Positions 31,877 to 43,944 of a stretch of 64,000 bases of DNA are shown in pieces. Position numbers and translations under genes: made by a program. Under the pieces are notes generated by a model. That model was not told the origin of the DNA and ran no database searches. It saw only the letters and a program-made list of their open reading frames with translations. This DNA is from Podospora bellae-mahoneyi (taxonomy: Eukaryota > Ascomycota > Sordariomycetes > Sordariales > Podosporaceae), in assembly GCF_035222275.1 (NCBI RefSeq), contig NW_026946360.1, forward strand, positions 62,001-126,000, in the 5' to 3' direction. Positions within the stretch are counted from its first letter, which is position 1. Each line of letters starts with the position of its first letter.

Positions 31877-32491
31877 ATGGCAACCACGGAGAAACTCGTC
31901 AGTCCCTCCTCCATCGGCCACTTCGGCATTAGAACAACCCCTGAAAAGTTCGAGGCCATGGTCAAGTGGCACCTCGACTTCTTCGGTGGACGCGAGGTAC
32001 TTCGAAACGCCAAGGCCAGCTTCATCCAGTGGGACGAAGAGCACCACAGAATGGTCATCGTGCAAGACGACAGCCACGAGCAGATCCCAGCCGACAAGCG
32101 CCCTACAGCAGCAACAGTCTACCACATCGCTTTCACACTCAACTCTCTCAAGGATCTTGCCACCAGCTACGAGCAGAAGAAGGCCCGCGGCATCCTGCCC
32201 CACTGGCCTGTCAACCACGGCATGAGCACCTCGATGTACTACTTTGATCCGGATGGAAATGAGTTTGAGATGCAGGTCAACAACTTCGACACAGCGGATG
32301 AAGCTCTGGAGTTCATGAAGACGCCAGAATATGCGACGAACCCGATTGGCGTGGATATTGATATTGAAGAGTGGCTGGCACGGGTCAAGAGCGGGGAAGA
32401 TGAGAAGACCCTCAAAAAGCGTCCGGTTATTGGGCAAAGGCTTAGCCGGTATGAGAACTCGATTTATTGGAAGAAGCCAGAAGAAGCCTGA
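31877..32491 (+). CDS. VOC-fold protein (glyoxalase / extradiol dioxygenase-like)
   Basis: A 204-residue, single-exon protein of the vicinal-oxygen-chelate superfamily. The first half-site lies in IGHFGIRT with a candidate metal histidine, followed by MVKWHLDFFGGREV. A second histidine is in TVYHIAFTLNSL. The metal glutamate appears to be in YYFDPDGNEFEMQVNNFD. This layout is that of bleomycin-resistance/catechol 2,3-dioxygenase-like proteins. Many fungal versions in catabolic clusters are annotated as biphenyl-2,3-diol 1,2-dioxygenase. Ring-cleavage activity is plausible but unproven. It converges with the FAD monooxygenase gene. Confidence 0.85.
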   Translation: MATTEKLVSPSSIGHFGIRTTPEKFEAMVKWHLDFFGGREVLRNAKASFIQWDEEHHRMVIVQDDSHEQIPADKRPTAATVYHIAFTLNSLKDLATSYEQKKARGILPHWPVNHGMSTSMYYFDPDGNEFEMQVNNFDTADEALEFMKTPEYATNPIGVDIDIEEWLARVKSGEDEKTLKKRPVIGQRLSRYENSIYWKKPEEA

Positions 32492-32979
32492 GGATTGTTG
32501 ATGTGATTGGGAACAGTGGGCGGTATATTGTAGGGAAGAATTGAATAAGGAATCTTTTGTGACCGACAATAAAGAATATGTATGCTTCGCGAAGTTTCAA
32601 CCGTGGACTAGTGACCCCTTGTGATGACGGCACTGTAAATGGCACCAGCACCAAGTGCCGTGATGTTCCATGCACACTCCCACTCCCCTGGATAAGCTTG
32701 TGTAGGTTCTCTTGGGCCCTGAACGTTGGAAAACTTGCCTTAACGGTGTTGGTCTCAATCATGGTGGCCTGGTTGGCCTGTCGAGCAGAGTGGTGAATCC
32801 GCCATCGGTCCGGGATTGTATCGCGAGGAAGCTGAATCCATCCGGGATCAAAATCCCCGACACCCTCAACCCATGTCAATACCAAGCTGGAACAAGGGTA
32901 TCGCCATCAAAATCACGACATCACAAAGACAAAGAGACATGGAAAGAGTAGCAAAGATATTGTAAGACAGAAATTGTAT

Positions 32980-34250
32980 TCAGATATGGTCAGTCGTGCC
33001 AATCAAGGGCTTCCCAGAGCTCATGACCTCAATGAAGGTCTTGGGAGCCTCCTTCTCAAAGAACATCTTCTGGCTCTGAAGACTTCTCGTGATAACATCA
33101 ATAGCGAAGGGGAACATCTCCCTCTCATAGGCAGCAACAGCCTCCTCGTTGACGCCCAGTTCCTTCAACTTTCCAGCAAGGATGATCGCATCTCTCATGG
33201 CGCAGTTGACACCATCACCAACGAATGGTGTCGTGACATGAGCAGCATCGCCAATCAACGTCACACCCGGGACAGTCTTCCAGTTGAGACTTTCCGTGGG
33301 GAAGTAGTACATGATCCAAGGTCTGAAGGGACCCTGACTTTGATTGATGATCTCCTTCATCTCATCCGAGTAAGGACCAAAGAGGTCATCTCCCAAAAGG
33401 TACTTCTTGAACGCGTCCCAGTCCTTGATGTCGACGAGACCGGCGTCGGCAAAGTTTTCGGGGCCGGGAATGCCGACGTCGACACGGTAGTGCCCGTCGC
33501 CTTGTCTGCTGTTGAACATGTGGACACCCTTGCCCATGACGATCATGGACCCCATGCGGCAGAGCTCCTTCATCTTTTCGTAGTATGGACCGCCAGGGAG
33601 GATCTTGGTGGTGACGAACAGATTGCCGCTGTATTGTGGCTTTGCGTCGGTTACCTGTCGAGCGCTGTCAATACCCAGGTAGCTGAAACTCTCCAGAGCG
33701 GAAGGGAAATGATCGACGAGGGATTTCTTACCAAATGCCGCACCTTGGACCAGGTACCATCGGCGCCGACTACAAGACCGAACCCCGAAGCAGTGGTTCC
33801 ATCAGCGAAATTGAGAACGATCTGCTTGTTCTCGTCCCGGGTGGTGCTGACAACTGGCTTCTTCCAGTGAATCTTCTCCTTGGGGATGCCACTGAGGAGG
33901 ACCTTTCTGAGAGCCCAGCGGTCGATCTCAGGGGCATCACGGCCCTCACCAAAGTCGAAGAAATTCTCGCCCTTGTGGCTGAAGAGGCGATGGATGGTGG
34001 CATCGCCGTAGCGGGCGTACTTCTTGAACTCTTCGAAGACACCAGCGTCCTTCAACGCTCTTTGACCGCTGCCAGGGTGGAGATCGAGGCAGCCACCACG
34101 AGGCGGGACATCCTCAGCACTGCTTTCATAGATGACGTAGTCGCAACCGCCCTGCTTCTCCAGGAGAGCACCAAGAGCCAGGCCAGACGGGCCGGCACCA
34201 ACAATGCAGATCTTGTTGTTGTTCTTGTTGTTGCTGTTGCAAGAAGACAT
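32980..34250 (-). CDS. FAD-dependent aromatic monooxygenase (TetX / salicylate hydroxylase-like)
   Basis: Two exons (34250-33732, 33654-32980) give 397 residues. The Rossmann motif is ICIVGAGPSGLALGALLEKQ. RGGCLDLHPGSGQRAL and DRWALRKVLLSGIP lead to the DG motif GLVVGADGTWSKVR. The GD motif is LIGDAAHVTTPFVGDGVNC. This is a class A flavoprotein monooxygenase, closest in pattern to fungal TetX-like proteins, which hydroxylate small aromatic or polycyclic compounds with NAD(P)H. I begin at MSSCNSNN; an upstream in-frame ATG adds about 37 hydrophobic residues that could be a membrane leader. A palindrome, CGGGGTCCCCG, lies at 34507-34517 upstream. It could supply a hydroxylated aromatic acid to the dioxygenases. 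Confidence 0.88.
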
Positions 34251-35046
34251 GGTGGATGTGGTGGTCTTGGTGGAACGGAAAAGGTTGAGGATGGGTTCAA
34301 AGATGCAAGACAGAGGAGGGATTGGCATAAAAATATGAGCCGAAGGGAAATAGGGTATCAAATGAGCGAGGATGTGATGGTGGACTTGAGCCCATTCTGA
34401 TATCGTGAGTTTCCTGTATTAATAGAACGCTGGTGTTCACGTCCGCACAACAGGCATCCCCCTGATTCTCTGATCCAGCTCGCGACTCAGCACGGTGGAT
34501 CAATTGCGGGGTCCCCGCAAACATGAAGCTTCCCGTCATCCGTCTGCCGTCATCGCGAGGTTCAGCGTGCAGCCTGATCTCGGGTTTAAAGCGGAATGCC
34601 TCATATCTAGCGGTCTTTGGTGGTTTGGGGGGTTGCGGACGCCTTGCGGGAGGTCTAACGTTGATCATTTGATCTATTTGGACCCCTGAACGCGGCACTT
34701 GGCATCTGGGGAAGTGCGGGGTGTGTTTTGCGGGGCTCCAATGCTACTGAGCTTGGCCTCATGGTGGATGCCCGGGCTTGGGGATGGGGATGGTTTACAA
34801 AAACCGATGGTTGGTGCCATTCTATGCCCTGGTCGTTGGATCCAAGACATTGGGTCAGTTTTTCTGGGATGGAGTGTGATTGAAGGGGTTCAAGATTTGA
34901 GTAGCTTGGGTATGTCAACAAACGACGGTCAGGGGCTCAGGGGCAGTCAAGTGGGTCCCGCCTGGCCTCTGTCAAAAGTCAGAAACTTGAAGGACGGGAG
35001 ATGCTAGTCTGTGTCAAACTTCATAGTGATGAGGGGCTTGGCATGG
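34251..35046. promoter_or_regulatory. Upstream region of the monooxygenase gene
   Basis: GC-rich and gene-free. It contains CGGGGTCCCCG at 34507-34517, an inverted CGG pair with wider spacing than in the divergent promoters. No other signal was recognised. Confidence 0.4.
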
Positions 35047-35250
35047 TTTATATATACGGAGGAACTAGATAGCTCATAGATAGTTCTGCAGTATGCAATA
35101 CAAGTACATCTGCACAAGTGTTAATGGCGCATTGTGATTACATTGAGACAAGTCCATTGTTGGGCACCTTTTGGCTGCACCAAGCCATCATCTAGAGTTT
35201 ACCTTCAACTGTGTATCCCTTTCAGAGGTTCTGGACAGGGGTTCGTCATA
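35047..35250. mobile_element. Solo right end of an ITR-A family element
   Basis: TATATATACGGAGGAACTAG, GTATGCAATACAAG and then the terminal repeat from TTGAGACAAG to GGGGTTCGTCA match the right third of the complete ITR-A elements. No left terminal repeat is present upstream, so this is a truncated copy. It lies between the monooxygenase gene and a membrane-protein gene. Confidence 0.7.
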
Positions 35251-35772
35251 AAATAGCATCAACAGAACCGGCACATTCTTTTAGGGTAGAAGGGAGTAGG
35301 AATAATAATAATTGAATCTGAGCCCTTATAAGTCCTCTAATAAAGAACAAAGTCCAGACCGCGACCCGGTCTTCAGTAGTAAGGTGTGCAGTACTAATTT
35401 CTGGAACTCGCAGTATAATGGCGGTCGGGTTTGATATTGGGAAAAAAGGCTTTTTGAATAGAAATTTTGGTGGCTGCGGACTTTTTCGAAGAAAAGTGGA
35501 CCCCTTGGTCAGTACCTGGTAGGGTGCCAAAACTTTCGCTCCCTACAATCCTACAGCTTTGTGGTTAAAAGGGGCAACGGTCCCCTGGAGTCCACAAGCC
35601 CCCTTTTAGTTTCAATTCCATATCGATCAAGCATCGCTGGCCAACCGCCGTGACAGTTCCAAAGCTTACAGCAACAACTCACAATCGAACAATTGAATCG
35701 CGACGAAAGACAACCACATTCTCACCAAATTCCCTCAACCCGAACGCCGTCCACGGCAGTCATCCCGCCCAT
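35251..35772. other. Intergenic, promoter of the tetraspan gene
   Basis: No gene seen. A CA-rich tract precedes the start codon of the membrane-protein gene. Confidence 0.4.
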
Positions 35773-36322
35773 ATGGCGCGCGATCGCCTGCCCAGCAAAT
35801 TCGCCATCGTACTAACCGCGCTGCACTCCCTCTCCCTCCTCGCATGCTTCACATCAATCATTTCATCAGCCGTCTCAGCGGCACAAATCCCAGAGGAAGC
35901 CGTGACCACCACCGGCGCATTCGTCGCATCATTTTGGACTATCGGCGAAGACATTGCCGAAATCGCGGCCCTCGCCAACGCGCGCATTCGTCGATGTCCG
36001 GCCAAATGGCTGTACATCCTCGAGCTCGTCACGGCGATTTTTTGCTTTGCGCTGCCTGCTGCGTCGAGCCTGGGGTATGAAGCGGCAATGTATGAGCGGT
36101 GCAGATATGTCTCGTACAAGGATGAGGAAAAGTTTGCTTGCAGGCGCAGTGCTGGGCCCATGGAGACTGCGGCGACGGTGGCGATGGCGGGGGTTTATCT
36201 CGCTGCGTAGGTTGACTTTTGAATCGGGGTGGCATTTTGCTGACAGTGATAGGACGATTCATACGATTCTTTTCTTCCTGACGGTGATTCAATACTGCGT
36301 TATGAAGAGGAAGACTACTTAG
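35773..36322 (+). CDS. Small four-helix membrane protein
   Basis: Two exons (35773-36206, 36253-36322) give 167 residues. Hydrophobic segments lie at about 10-32 (AIVLTALHSLSLLACFTSII), 46-65 (FVASFWTIGEDIAEIAALA), 77-97 (YILELVTAIFCFALPAASSL) and 135-160. The last is completed only after the 46-bp intron is removed, joining AGVYLA to ATIHTILFFLTVIQYCVM. The loop before helix 4 has two cysteines (ERCRYV and FACRR) that could pair. The topology and size resemble fungal MARVEL-like or integral membrane proteins of unknown role. I do not recognise the exact family. The start is the ATG in MARDRLPSK; an upstream in-frame ATG adds a polar, unlikely leader. Confidence 0.7.
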
Positions 36323-37152
36323 ATCTGCCGGTGTTAGCTGTTGTCTAAAGTGAAAAGTGAGAAGAGGGAGGCTTGATGTAGAGCATAGAATGGAGGAGTA
36401 CTTCGAACAGTAGCAATATGGACACTCTGGTAACAACGGGATATGTGGTTTTCTCCGCTGGTTGAACTCGACGCAGTGCAATCCTCAGATGTTAGGCTCA
36501 AAGGGTTGGCGGAGTGCGCTGGATCCCTTTGAATTTGTTATAAAGCCGAGTCGCTGAAAGATCATCACACAAGCTGCACTTTGAATTGAGTATTGCTAGA
36601 CGGGCATGACCAACCTCCCAAACTATCCTATAGGTCTTATGATTTATTTTTGAGTCCTAACACCACCTTCTTTAGGCCAAAAGAGCAATTCTCAGGGCCT
36701 ACTAACAACTTTAATGGCCCCGATAATAATTCTTAAAGCCTGTTGAAATGGGTTTCAGTGGTAAAAGGTGAGGGATGACAGGCTAGCAAAATTACCTATA
36801 CCCGTGTAGTAATCCGCTTTGAGTTTGGGTCTCCTAAGAGGAAAATATTGACGCTACCTCGTCTTCCTGGGGCCAGTGAGGAAACAGTATTCATCGTAGG
36901 GTACCACCCCTCCATTTCCGGACCGAGACCCCGGCGACTCTGTCTCATGTTGACCCGACACGCTGGTTCAATGCGTCTTCTGTAACATGTGTGATTTGAA
37001 CGGGCGGCAAGACTGCGCAGGCCAACGGCGCGGCCAGAAAACTCGCCGCGCCAACCGCCAGGGAGGAAATAGCCCTGTATAAAGGAGAACCTGCCGCCAA
37101 CACATAGAACTACAAACATCCTTTTGGTTTCTTTCCATGTGCCTCGGCAAAC
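36323..37152. other. Intergenic, about 830 bp
   Basis: Upstream region of the large ATPase gene. Part of it (36600-36760) is AT-rich with repeated 'aggcc/gggcc' phrases around T/A runs. No gene or RNA was recognised. Confidence 0.45.
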
Positions 37153-40100
37153 ATGACGGCAACAACCCGCCCGTCCAATCGGGCAGAGGCCCGACAGCTC
37201 GTGGAGAGCATCGCTGAGAGCCACGGCCGCATCCGACCAGAGACTTGGGACCGCGTGACGGGAATTCTGCCCGAGGCCGTCCTCCAGGAGCTTCAGCGTG
37301 CTCTTGACACGAGAGATCGACTTATCGGCTCATCTGTGATGACGTGAGTGTTTTCCTCCGCCTTGTCCATTATCCACTGACCCTAAATGAGACGTATGTA
37401 GACTCGCTCGGAACCTATACACAAGTACCGCTCGCTTTATCTTCGAGCTGCTCCAAAACGCCGAGGATAACGACTATAGCGAAGCTCTAGCACATGGCGA
37501 AGTCCCGAAAGTATCGTTTAGCGTTTATCCGAACCACGTGGTCCTGGAGTGCAACGAAGACGGCTTTACCAAAGCGAACCTGAGAGCCATATGCGACATC
37601 GGCAAGAGCTCCAAGACGGCTGTCCAGGGCTATATCGGTGAGAAGGGCATTGGGTTTAAGTCCGTTTTCATGGCGGCGGATCGAGTGCATGTGCAGTCCG
37701 GTCACTTGTGTTTCCAATTCACCCACAGGAAAGGTGACCCAGGAATGGGCATGATTACGCCGATTTGGGAAGAGGCTGGCCCATCTGTTGGAGACCAGTG
37801 CACTCGCATCACTCTGGATCTTCAGCATGCGGAGACCCCTGAAGACAGGGAGAGACGAAACCAGGTCATTCACCAACAGTTGAACGAGATCCATGACACG
37901 ATCCTCCTCTTCATGAAGAAGATCCGAGAGATTGAAATTGTCTTTTACGACCAGGAGAAAGGCGAAGCTCATGATCCATACAAGGTCATTACCCATTCGA
38001 TTGAGCGCACAGGGACCAGGGCTGTATGCACAAAACATACATTGTTGTTAGGGCAGGAGGGCCAAACAGAAGTTCGACATTACCACGTCACGGATCACGT
38101 CGCTACAGGTCTTGCCAGATCCCAAGGGCGCACCTACTCCGAGTCAGAAGAGTCCTCAGGAGCGTATTCTCAGGGAGAAGTGGTGCTGGCATTTCCAATG
38201 ACTGCAATCTCTGTGCCCGTTGTCGATAACCAATGGCTCTTTGCGTTTCTACCCGTCCGACAAATGGGGTTCAAGTTCCTTATACACGCCGACTTCGATA
38301 CCCAAGCGAACCGTGAGGACATCGTCATAACCTCGACTAGAAACCAGAGGCTGGCGACAGGAATCGCTGATGCCTTCATCAAAGCTGTTCTCCAGCTGTG
38401 CGATCACCCTACTTTGCGATTCCAGTGGATGCAATACCTCCCGCAACAGGATGCTTATCCTTGGGACGATTTCTGGAAAGATGTCATCACAAAGATCAAG
38501 GACCGCATTATGTCCACCCCGGTTGTAGTCCCGGCCAAGCCAGGGCCGCTTCGGCTGATAGGCGACTGTTTGCACCATTCGAGCATTAGTCTCGACAGGC
38601 ACGGCGAGCCTTTACTCCGTGATATAAGCCCTGAGAGATACCTTTCCTCACAGTACCAAACATCCGACCTGGGCCGACTGGAAGACTATGGCCTGCGGTA
38701 TATAGGCATGGACGGAATCGTCAAGAGGGCAAGAGCCGATCTCGCCTCGGTAACATCGAGGATAAAAACTCAAGTCGACGAGGACTGGCAAACACGCGTC
38801 GCAAAGATTTTGCACCTGCCATTCAGTACGGGATGCCACACGCGAATTTCCGAGGTAAAAGCGCTGCAACTGTTACCACTTCGAACCGGGCAATGGACGT
38901 CAACAATCCCCGGGCCGGTTTATTACGCCAAAGTTAAGGGCACAGAACTTGTGATTCCCTCGGGCCTTCCCTTCAAGGTGACAGATCCTGCGGCTGCCGC
39001 CAACAGTGCTCGAAAGCAGCTTTTTGACGCCGTGGGTGTGAAGAACGCATTCGTTGCAGATGTCCAAAGCGCCGTTATCAGCAAGTGTCAGAATGGCCCC
39101 CTCACACTCGCTGAAAGTGTGGAATATCTTCGCTTTCTATTCCTCACGCAACGTTCCGCGCAGACCGAGTATGGCAGGCTGCGGATTTTCAACCACCGCG
39201 GGGTACTCCAAAACGGATGGGACGTGGACATTTACACTGAAAGCGACGACCCCTACGGCGCGAAACAGCTCTTCCGCCCCACCGCGCCCGGATCCGATTA
39301 CGGATGCGGTGCACCCGGGCTCGAAGTCTCGTTCATACACGAAGCTTACTTTGAAGACCCTCCAAGCCTGCCCAACCCAACCGAAGATGGCCTTGTCTGG
39401 TGGGAGGAATGGCTGGCCATGGCCTGCAATTTGTCCGAGTCGGTTCCAATCTTTGATTTTGAGAGAGGAGAACTCACTTCTGCCGGCAATTATGTCGCAA
39501 AAAACAGACCCGAAAAGTTCGTAGGGCTTTTGCGGGAGAGCTGGGCGAGAGTACTCGAGTCCCAGGCGAGACCTGACAGCCAGATCATCGACGCCATTGG
39601 CCAAATCCCAGTTTTGTGTCAAGGACCGGAAACTACTCTTCGGCCTCTGAAGTCGACGTATCTTCCATATGGGGAACCGCTCGAGCTATGCCGTCGATTT
39701 ATGACTGATAGCGAGTTCTTCCCGTGGTTGAAGCTGGAGGCTCCTCTCAGCGGTCCCGCACCCCTTTTGGAATGGAGCGGCTTGATATCTGCGTTCGGGC
39801 TGGCACATGATGGCCAACTCCTGGACTTTGCGCTGGTCGTGCTGAAGCATATCGACCAAGATCGGTATGCAGAGCCGTTAGAGAGGCCGGATCGGATGCA
39901 CCAGCTTTACGCTTATCTACAATCCAAGGTTGGCGAGTCGAACAACCCTGAAGGTTGCCGGGAGAAGATCAGGTTTGTCAACAATGTCGACGCAAATTAC
40001 ATCGCGGTACTGACATGCTTTCAGGACGGCTTTTACTGCTGGGCAATGTTACGTTTATCTTCCGGATGAATGGGTGACACCGGAGGATTGTCTCTGGTCG

Positions 40101-42608
40101 GCACCAGTCGATCTGATGCATACAGCCGTTTTGAAGAGCTTATATTCTGGCGCCTTCTCGCTTTCACAAGACCAGATCCTGCTTTTAGAGATGTTTTTCG
40201 TACATACCTTGAACATTCCGGCCGAGGCCGATTGGTATCATATCGTCGAGGAAATCCGCTGGCAAAAAAGCTATAAGGAGATGACACTCCCAGAGGCGAC
40301 GGAGCTGTACACATGTCTTTCAAAAATGTGCTTGACCGAAGATCAAGCCAGAGACTTGAAGTATTCACCACAAATTGCGCGTATTTGTCTCAACAAACAA
40401 GCTAACAGATACCAGGCAAGCCTTCCTCGATGAAGCCCTGATATTTTCCTTGGACGACAATGGGAAAGCTTCCTGGCATAAGGTTTCAGATTGCTTGTGG
40501 TCGAGTGCCACTACAATCGGAGGCAAACTAGTGCTTGATGGTGTCTATGGCGGTCTCAAGGGCTTCTTTGTCAACACCCTGGGGGTCGACAAGATGACCG
40601 CCAAAATGGTATACGATAAGCTCAAGGCACAGCAGGACGAAAGTTTCTCAGTCCGGGAAGCCAGAGAGACTCTGTTGGTGTTCAGCTCGTTCTTGGAAGC
40701 TGGTTCAGAAGACTTTGACCCGGCCCCAATTCTAGAAAACCGCGTTTTCCCAGTACGATTTCCGGACGGAGAAATCAGACTGTGCAGGGGTGACGACGCG
40801 TTTTCATTGCTCGACCGCAAACCCCTTGGCGAAGCATTTGCGCATGTCGCAAAATTCCTCGACTTTAATCTGCAGGAGCTTCACACTCTCCAGCCGTTTA
40901 TTCGGTGGGCTGGCCTGGGAGACCGGTACTTATCCGCATCTGTCAAGGAGATTACATCTGCGGACAGAGAGTCAACACGACCAATGTCATTTTCTCATCG
41001 AGAAATCAGAGCAAAAGCTCACGCTTTACTCCGGTAAGCTACTTCGGTCTTTCAACAGCGAACTAGGCTGACGGTTATCACATAGCATTGCGGTACACTT
41101 CAGCAGCCCCCGAACGCGACTGAACCCCAACGCCTTCTACGCCTACCTTCGAAGCTCCAGGACCCTTGAAACTGACGGAATCACGGCTGAGCTCCTTCTC
41201 TCCCAAGGCAACCAAGTCCACCGCGTCAAGAGAGAATTTGTGCTCCTTCACATCCGTGAAGACAACGACGAGCTTTCAGTTTACGTCCCAAGAAACGAAC
41301 GAGGTCAAGAAGTCTGTTTCAACAGCAAGCTTCCACTCCGCCTTTGTGAATGGCTTATAAGAGATCCAACAACGCAAATTTCCGAGCCGGTAGCGTCCGA
41401 GGCAATCGCCGCTGTCCAGAGCGTCCTCAATGCCAAAGCCTTTGCTCTCGAGGACATCCTCGCCGAACAGGGCATCAGCGGGGTCGACATCCCCAACATT
41501 GACGGCGAGGAAGCCGGGGAGCACAACGTGCTCGTTCACATCAGGACTGCATCCCCTGCTATCTCAGATCCGACTGAGGAGACTGTGGTGCCAGGACCGG
41601 AGACCTCATCCAGTCCAAGCCCTCGGGCACTGCCCCATCAGGGCATGGAGAAAGCAGAGTCTAGCGATGACGAGGGTTCAGACATAGCGACACCACAGTC
41701 GTCAGTTACGTCCCCTGCACCTCTTAATCCATCTTATGTAGCCGCGCAGAGTCGCTATGTATCTTCCAGGCCCTCATTACGACCAATGGAGGCATATGCC
41801 GTGGAAGGGGACACATACCTTCGTCTTCTGCGCAACGTCGTCAGGTCTGCCAGATCAGCTACTTTTCCATCAACAGGCGCCTTTGACATGTCCAATATTC
41901 GAGCCGCACTCCCGGGCGGTGCTAATCAGGGCGAGTCCGAAGGGGAGACTTACCAGATTCGATCAGCCAGTCAGATGGAGCGGGATAAGCAGATTGGTGC
42001 CGCGGGCGAGCTTTTTGTAGGTATTTCTTGTCAACAAAAAGGAACCTTGCTGATGATCCTCCAGGTCTTCGAACTCCTCTCCAGACTCCAACCAGCCCTT
42101 CCAGGGTTCTCAAGAGCCAACTGGCAGAGCACCATCCGTCACTATGTCTCCGTTCATCCAGAGTACTCGGATATCAGGGCATGGGTTGGAAATGAGACGT
42201 CTGACATTGTCTACGATGACAACGACGGAGAGTTTACGAGCCTTCTCATTGACAAGGGGTACCTAAACGCCAACTCTTGGACAACTGCGAGGCCGCGGTA
42301 CTTCATTGAGATAAAAGCTTCAACAAGTGGGTGCGGCACGCGATTTTTTATGAGCAAAGCTCAGTATCGCAGGGTAAGTTGTTTGTCGATGGACGGTTGC
42401 TCTGGGTGGGATAGAAGCTGACTGATGGCAGATGCAAGAGAACACGAATGGAAACGGCAACAGGAGGACGGTGTATGTCATCTTCCGGGTGTTCAATCTC
42501 GCGGCTGGCAATGTTGGGCTGAAGGTTTTGATTGATCCGGAGAACATGAGGACTCGGGATGAGCTTTCATTCACGGCAGAGTCGTGGTCGGTTGTCACTT
42601 CGGACTGA
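37153..42608 (+). CDS. Hsp90-like (GHKL) ATPase with C-terminal DUF3883 domain
   Basis: Seven exons (37153-37343, 37402-39972, 40025-40360, 40416-41033, 41086-42016, 42065-42373, 42432-42608) give 1,710 residues, every junction in frame. The ATPase motifs appear early: FIFELLQNAEDNDY (N box, about residue 75), CNEDGFTKANLRAICDIG (D-x-G type box) and GEKGIGFKSVF (G box). This is the arrangement of sacsin- and NO VEIN-like proteins. A long middle part has no motif I recognise, and about 1365-1430 is a Ser/Pro-rich linker. The C-terminal DUF3883 region has IGAAGELFVFELLSRL, ETSDIVYDDNDGE and RPRYFIEIKAST, a D...E-x-K pattern like PD-(D/E)XK nuclease folds, then VYVIFRVFNL. The 48-bp intron inside GELF/VFELL is in frame and stop-free. 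In plants NO VEIN affects cell fate. Fungal roles are unknown. Confidence 0.88.
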
Positions 42609-43602
42609 TGGTGTGACAGCTGGCTACATGTGACAAGGGCCGAGATATCAGAGCTTGGAACAGCGGTTCAATTCAACTAATGATCTTTAGTGGCCTCAAG
42701 ATCCTTGATGGGGATTCTTTTCGGCTGATCAGTCTGTCGCGTTCCACGCGTATCTATCCTTCTTCTGGTGGGCTGTGTCCTAAGGGTTTTAGGCGCCCGC
42801 CAAGGCCTGTCTCTTTGTTTGATATATATACAAGCTAATGATATGGCTGCCGTAGCGCCCTGCATCATGAGTCTTGTCTCATCACCCAACGATTGGACCA
42901 GAACCTGCAATTATCCCTCATTGTGGTGTGATATTGGTCGTGGCCAAGGTTTGTTAGCAGTTACCGTGTGACACTACATCTCCAGGTGTCACAGATCCAA
43001 TGGCTGAAGTAGGTGGGAGGAGTGCGGAGGCATACATAGTGTAATAATGCTAAATATGCGCATTCGGACTCCAACACCCCTAACCTCAAAGCCAGGCACG
43101 GCACTACCTTGGCTCCCCCAAGCACCACACAACCCTCCAGAAGCAGCCTCCTAGTCAGAGCTTATTAAAACTCGAATTTCCAACCATCAAGGCAGCTCCC
43201 CAACCTCAACGCTAGCCGCCGTGGACCAATTTACTAAGGGAGCAATGGCAATAATGCACGAGGTAACTCTTCTTCGTGCAGAAGTCTCTTCGCTACGTAA
43301 GGCCAGTGAGGAGAGTGGCCCCACCATAGCTCCCTAAGATCCATCTCTGATTGGCGTCGTAATGCTTCGATGCGCCTCTTCCAGTATCAGGATTGTGACA
43401 CCAGCACAAACGTGCACGAATATCCAAGCGTAATCCAGTCGTTCAGCTAAACCCTTAGTAAAACTCATTCCTTACGATAGAACATATATAATTATAATTT
43501 CTGCTTCAAAAATTGGAGTGGTAAATGTCCTGATATACAAAGAGTTATACTTCATGATCATTCCGCCTGAGAGCCTGAAAATACGAGCTCGATATACCGA
43601 AA
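42609..43602. other. Intergenic to repeat transition
   Basis: 3' flank of the large ATPase gene passing into AT-richer sequence. No gene, tRNA or long repeat was recognised before 43,603. Confidence 0.45.
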
Positions 43603-43784
43603 TACCTATATTTTTTACCGCCAGTTTATTTTCGATTTCTATTTTCTTTCGGCGCTTATATGCTTCAGGTTTATTGGAAGACTGAGGGGTGTGAATGTAG
43701 AAGATAGGGAAAGAAATATTCCTCAGTTTTTGGCAGTATGTCTTCCAAAATCAGTATCGGATTTCCCTAGAAATGACACTCTGG
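43603..43784. repeat. Dispersed repeat R1, copy A (RIP-like)
   Basis: This stretch resembles 47803-47990 in the same orientation. Shared phrases include TTTTCGATTTCTATTTTC against TTTCCGATTTCCATTTTC, TTTTGGCAGTATGTCTTCC, and GACACTCTGG at the end. Copy A mostly has T or A where copy B has C or G, the pattern expected if copy A was mutated further by RIP. It has no coding content, and the parent element is unknown. Confidence 0.55.
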
Positions 43785-43944
43785 ATGTTCTTGGTGTTGG
43801 CGGGGTACTAACACACGAAAATTTCGAACTTCGAACAGCGAGGCGCTTATCGGTACGTATGTTGGGGAGTTATTTAAGATGCTATGTGGGTTCTTTGCTT
43901 AAGGATTGAATCCGACGACGTGACCAGACGAAGATCTCGAGCCC

